A stretch of 64,000 bases of DNA from Oenanthe sinensis. Lineage: Eukaryota; Streptophyta; Magnoliopsida; Apiales; Apiaceae. Both the position numbers and the translations under genes were made by a program. Location of the stretch: positions 14,095,501-14,159,500 of the forward strand of contig CM053795.1 of NCBI GenBank assembly GCA_028671895.1, read 5' to 3'. This document shows, in pieces, positions 61,201-64,000 of the stretch. Under the pieces are notes generated by a model, which saw only the letters and a program-made list of their open reading frames with translations, ran no database searches and was not told the DNA's origin. Each line of letters starts with the position of its first letter. Position 1 is the stretch's first letter.

Positions 61201-62487
61201 ATGGCCAACAACCCCCTACGTGCAGGCTCTTCAAATCCAGGTGATGATATGGTTGGTGATGAAGGGATGATCTCTGCCATCAAGAAATTACAAGCTGACA
61301 TGGATGCCATCAGATCAGAAAATGAGAGTTTGAAGGAGGAGCTCACAACAATAAAGTCCAACAACAAAACAACACGATGAACCATACCGAGTGTTGTGCG
61401 ACGATTGAATATGGACGACACTGCAGACGATGAACCGCAGGATAGGGAGAAAGACTTTACTACTGACGTAGACGGTGATGAAAATACAATCAGAGACAAT
61501 ACCAACGACACACAACAACCACAAGATAAGACGGCCGATGGACAGGGAACAGAACGGGAAAAGGCATCAAGACGATCGCGACACCGAAGCTCTAGATCGC
61601 AAGGACAGGTGCCAGATGCCGTTAAGTTAGAATTACAAGAAATGAGGGAATTGATTCAGAGAATCCCTGGTGTCCCAAAGCCTCTGGAAAAGTCGACGCT
61701 AACAAGTTACGCAGACTCGCCGTTCTCTGACAATATCGCTTTAGTTGACACACCTAAACGATTCTCAGTTCCCAACATGAAACCTTATGACGGCTCAACA
61801 GATCCTCAGGAACACATAGCCCAATATAAGCAGCGCATGTTTACGGTACCCATACCAAAAGATTTGAGAGAGCCTTGTATGTGTAAAGGCTTTGGGTCGA
61901 CACTGTCGGGTCCAGCATTGCTCTATGATGAACCGACAGCCATTGAGGCATTTCGTCGAGGGTTGATAAGAGACTCACCGCTCTATGATGAACTGACAAA
62001 GTATTCGTGCAGGACCATGGACGACGTCCAAGCAAAGGCAATGGCTCAAGTGAGGTTAGAAGAGGACAGGAGGGAAGATGACGACAGCTATTACCATCCA
62101 AACAAGAAGATGTCGATCCAGAAAGCGAAGGACTATAAGCCCTACGCAAGAAGTGGACGCGACGTTCAGCGTGTCAATTCGACACAAGGTCGGGCAGATT
62201 GGAGGAAAGATCCAAATCTACCACCAACCTTCGACAGCTACGGTTTCAACATCAATCCGACAACATTGGTTAGAGAATTCAGCAAGTTGGGGAGCGTCGT
62301 CAAGTGGCCCCCGAAATCCAGTAAGCCGAGAGCTAACCCAGACTCCAAATTATGGTGTGATTTTCATGGAGATTATGGGCACAAAGCATATGACTGCGTT
62401 GCACTAAGGAGGGAGATTCAAGCTCTCGTCAAGAGAGGATACCTAACAGAGCACATGTCGAGACAAAAGACAGATCATGTCGAATGA
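61201..62487 (+). pseudogene. gag: gag of the Ty3/gypsy element, interrupted and internally deleted
   Basis: ATG 61201 opens MANNPLRAG and a coiled-coil-like KKLQADMDAIRSENESLKEE, then stops at TGA 61378-61380. The same frame resumes and runs to TGA 62485-62487. It contains the gag core (FSVPNMKPYDGSTDPQEHIA, LSGPALL), the later IEAFRRGL and ELTKYSCRTMDD, and a CDFHGDYGHKAYDC zinc-binding motif near the end. Between LSGPAL and the IEAFRRGL block the usual ~70-residue gag segment is missing. The early stop could be read as CGA changed to TGA. Confidence 0.8.
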
Positions 62488-63930
62488 GACGTGACACCAA
62501 CTAGACAGCCTCCACCACCTCCTCCGCACCATAAAGTCATTAACTACATAGCTGGAGGGTCCGAAGTGTGTGGGATGACATACTCACAAGCTAAAAGAAT
62601 AGCAAGAGAGCCTGCGAAGAGAGTGCTACGTGCCGACATAGCTGACACCAACATACCTGTCATCCAGTTCGACGAAACTGACAGGGATCATGTCGCTGAA
62701 CCACAACATGATTGTTTAGTCATCTCATTACCCGTAGGCAACTGCCTAATTAAGAGAATTTTGGTGGACAACGGAAGTGCTGTAAACATCATGATGCTCG
62801 GAACACTACGACAAATGGGACTAACGGAAGCAGACGTCGTCAAAAAAACTACAACCTTAGTAGGGTTTAGCGGAGAAACAAAGAGGACTATTGGGGAAAT
62901 AGCTCTGCCCACGTATGCACAAGGAGTCAACTTGTTGCAGAAATTCTTGATAATCGACTGCCAATCAACGTACAACATTATCCTGGGCAGGCCGTGGATT
63001 CACGACCTAAAGGCAATTCCATCGACATATCATCAAGTCGTCAAATTTCTAACGCCTTGGGGGGTGCAACAGATTCGAGGAGATCAAAATACGGCTAGAG
63101 AATGTTACAAGACATGTCTCAAACCTACTATCCAACATAAAGGAAGAATCACGCCTGTCATCGCGATAACGGACCCGGAGAAGTTGACAGAGGTCAGCTT
63201 GACGTTGGACGAGAAAAAGTTATTGATTGGTGAAGACATACCTGCTGAAGTAGAAGCTAATTTGGTTGAGTTCTTGACGACGCGGTTAGACGCCTTTGCT
63301 TGGAATCACGAGGATATCACGGGCATCAGTCCTGACGTGATCACGCACAAGCTCAACGTTGACCCCAATCATGCACCCGTCCAACAGAAAAGGAGGAAGT
63401 TTGGTCCTGAAAGAAACCAGATCATTAATGATGAAGTAAGCAGGTTATTAAAGGCGGGCATGATACGAGAGGTGGATTATCCGGAATGGTTGGCGAATGT
63501 AGTGATAGTACAAAAGAAGAACGGGAAATGGAGGGTCTGTGTTGATTATACGGATTTGAACAAAGCCTGTCCAAAAGACCCGTACCCGCTACCTCACATC
63601 GACGTCATGGTAGATTCAACGGCAGGTCATGAACTGTTAACATTTCTCGACGCATCGAGTGGCTTTAATCAGATACAAATGGACCTGCTCGACGCTGAGA
63701 AGACAGCATTCATAACAGACAAGGGCTTATATTGTTACGTGGCCATGCCGTTTGGACTAAGGAACGCGGGGGCAACTTTTCAACGTCTGGTAAACAAGAT
63801 GTTCAGGGATCAGATCGGACGCACGATGGAGGTATATATCGATGACATGGTAATAAAGTCAAAGAACGTCACGAACCATGTCCGAGATTTGGCGGAAGCC
63901 TTCGACATACTACGTACGCGGTACGTTTAA
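62488..63930 (+). CDS. pol: pol: aspartic protease and reverse transcriptase (partial)
   Basis: Same frame as gag, separated from it by a single TGA. The polyprotein region shows YIAGGSEVCGMTYSQAKR, the protease active-site LVDNGSAVNIM and LGRPWIH. It then shows reverse transcriptase motifs: GMIREVDYPEWLANVV, WRVCVDYTDLNKACPKD, FLDASSGFNQI, MPFGLRNAGATFQ and the catalytic YIDDM. It stops at TAA 63928-63930. The expected continuation, MKLNPAKCNFAVSSGKF then LGHMV, reappears in another frame from about 63931, so a frameshift lies near 63915-63927. The rest of pol is outside the window. Confidence 0.88.
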   Translation, partial: DVTPTRQPPPPPPHHKVINYIAGGSEVCGMTYSQAKRIAREPAKRVLRADIADTNIPVIQFDETDRDHVAEPQHDCLVISLPVGNCLIKRILVDNGSAVNIMMLGTLRQMGLTEADVVKKTTTLVGFSGETKRTIGEIALPTYAQGVNLLQKFLIIDCQSTYNIILGRPWIHDLKAIPSTYHQVVKFLTPWGVQQIRGDQNTARECYKTCLKPTIQHKGRITPVIAITDPEKLTEVSLTLDEKKLLIGEDIPAEVEANLVEFLTTRLDAFAWNHEDITGISPDVITHKLNVDPNHAPVQQKRRKFGPERNQIINDEVSRLLKAGMIREVDYPEWLANVVIVQKKNGKWRVCVDYTDLNKACPKDPYPLPHIDVMVDSTAGHELLTFLDASSGFNQIQMDLLDAEKTAFITDKGLYCYVAMPFGLRNAGATFQRLVNKMFRDQIGRTMEVYIDDMVIKSKNVTNHVRDLAEAFDILRTRYV

Positions 63931-64000
63931 CATGAAGCTGAATCCGGCAAAATGTAACTTTGCCGTTTCATCAGGAAAGTTTTTGGGTCATATGGTAACA

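Larger units (their letters stand above)
60463..64000 (+). mobile_element. Ty3/gypsy Tat-like LTR retrotransposon, 5' part
   Basis: In order: a putative 5' LTR, a PBS, gag, then protease and reverse transcriptase. The element runs off the window, so RNase H, integrase and the 3' LTR are not visible. The TGGCGCCGTCTGTGGGA PBS, the gag C-terminal CDFHGDYGHKAYDC motif and the VDNGS-type protease together fit the Tat lineage. Two in-frame stops, a gag deletion and an RT frameshift indicate it is not autonomous. Confidence 0.9.

Noticed and set aside
1..64000. tRNA, rRNA, CRISPR or organelle DNA
   Set aside because: No cloverleaf with A/B boxes, rRNA core sequence or spaced direct-repeat array was recognised; the gene structures are nuclear.

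Overview
The window is plant nuclear DNA. The genes are intron-rich with GT-AG junctions, the spacers are strongly AT-rich, and the gene families are plant-specific (AP2-type, EIN3/EIL, NAC, IQD, plant NEK kinase). Stowaway MITEs, a Mutator-like derivative and a Ty3/gypsy Tat-type retrotransposon lie between them. The set fits a eudicot; I could not fix the genus from sequence alone.

Layout, left to right. (1) 1-3612: the 3' part of a WRI1/ANT-like AP2 gene (+), with an internally duplicated acidic tail. (2) 3.6-10.3 kb: gene-poor AT-rich DNA with decayed Ty1/copia traces and MITE or foldback elements. (3) 10.4-15.1 kb: an EIN3-like (EIL) ethylene transcription factor (+), with an intronless 614-codon CDS and a 2.25 kb leader intron. 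(4) 15.6-20.96 kb: tandem repeats, a Stowaway MITE, then a ten-exon type I inositol polyphosphate 5-phosphatase (-) whose last intron carries another Stowaway. (5) 24.2-25.5 kb: decayed fragments of an aldo-keto reductase gene and an EGF-like gene. (6) 25.5-26.6 kb: a divergent single-exon NAC gene (-) with a probable C-terminal frameshift. (7) 26.84-28.99 kb: a Mutator-like element that has lost its catalytic core. (8) 31.2-38.4 kb: an intact small secreted EGF-like gene, a seven-exon aldo-keto reductase with a 2-nt frameshift at its active-site motif, and an inverted EGF pseudogene. Regions 5 and 8 are parts of one duplicated EGF/AKR module. (9) 39.98-41.5 kb: an IQ67-domain (IQD) calmodulin-binding protein (+). 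(10) 41.83-42.6 kb: a foldback element. (11) 43.26-50.35 kb: a fourteen-exon NEK kinase (-). (12) 52.2-57.7 kb: repeats, including a foldback element, a candidate solo LTR and a MITE. (13) 58.1-60.46 kb: a kelch-like gene with a broken 5' half. (14) 60.46-64.0 kb: the 5' LTR, primer-binding site, gag and part of pol of a Ty3/gypsy Tat-like element, running off the window.

The exon chains of the 5-phosphatase, EGF, IQD and NEK genes each sum to an exact multiple of three. The AKR chain is two bases short of one, which independently supports the frameshift call. The genes do not form a single pathway. The most distinctive local story is the repeated birth and decay of the EGF-like/AKR pair. I found no tRNA, rRNA or CRISPR array, and nothing that is clearly a wholly new biological system.
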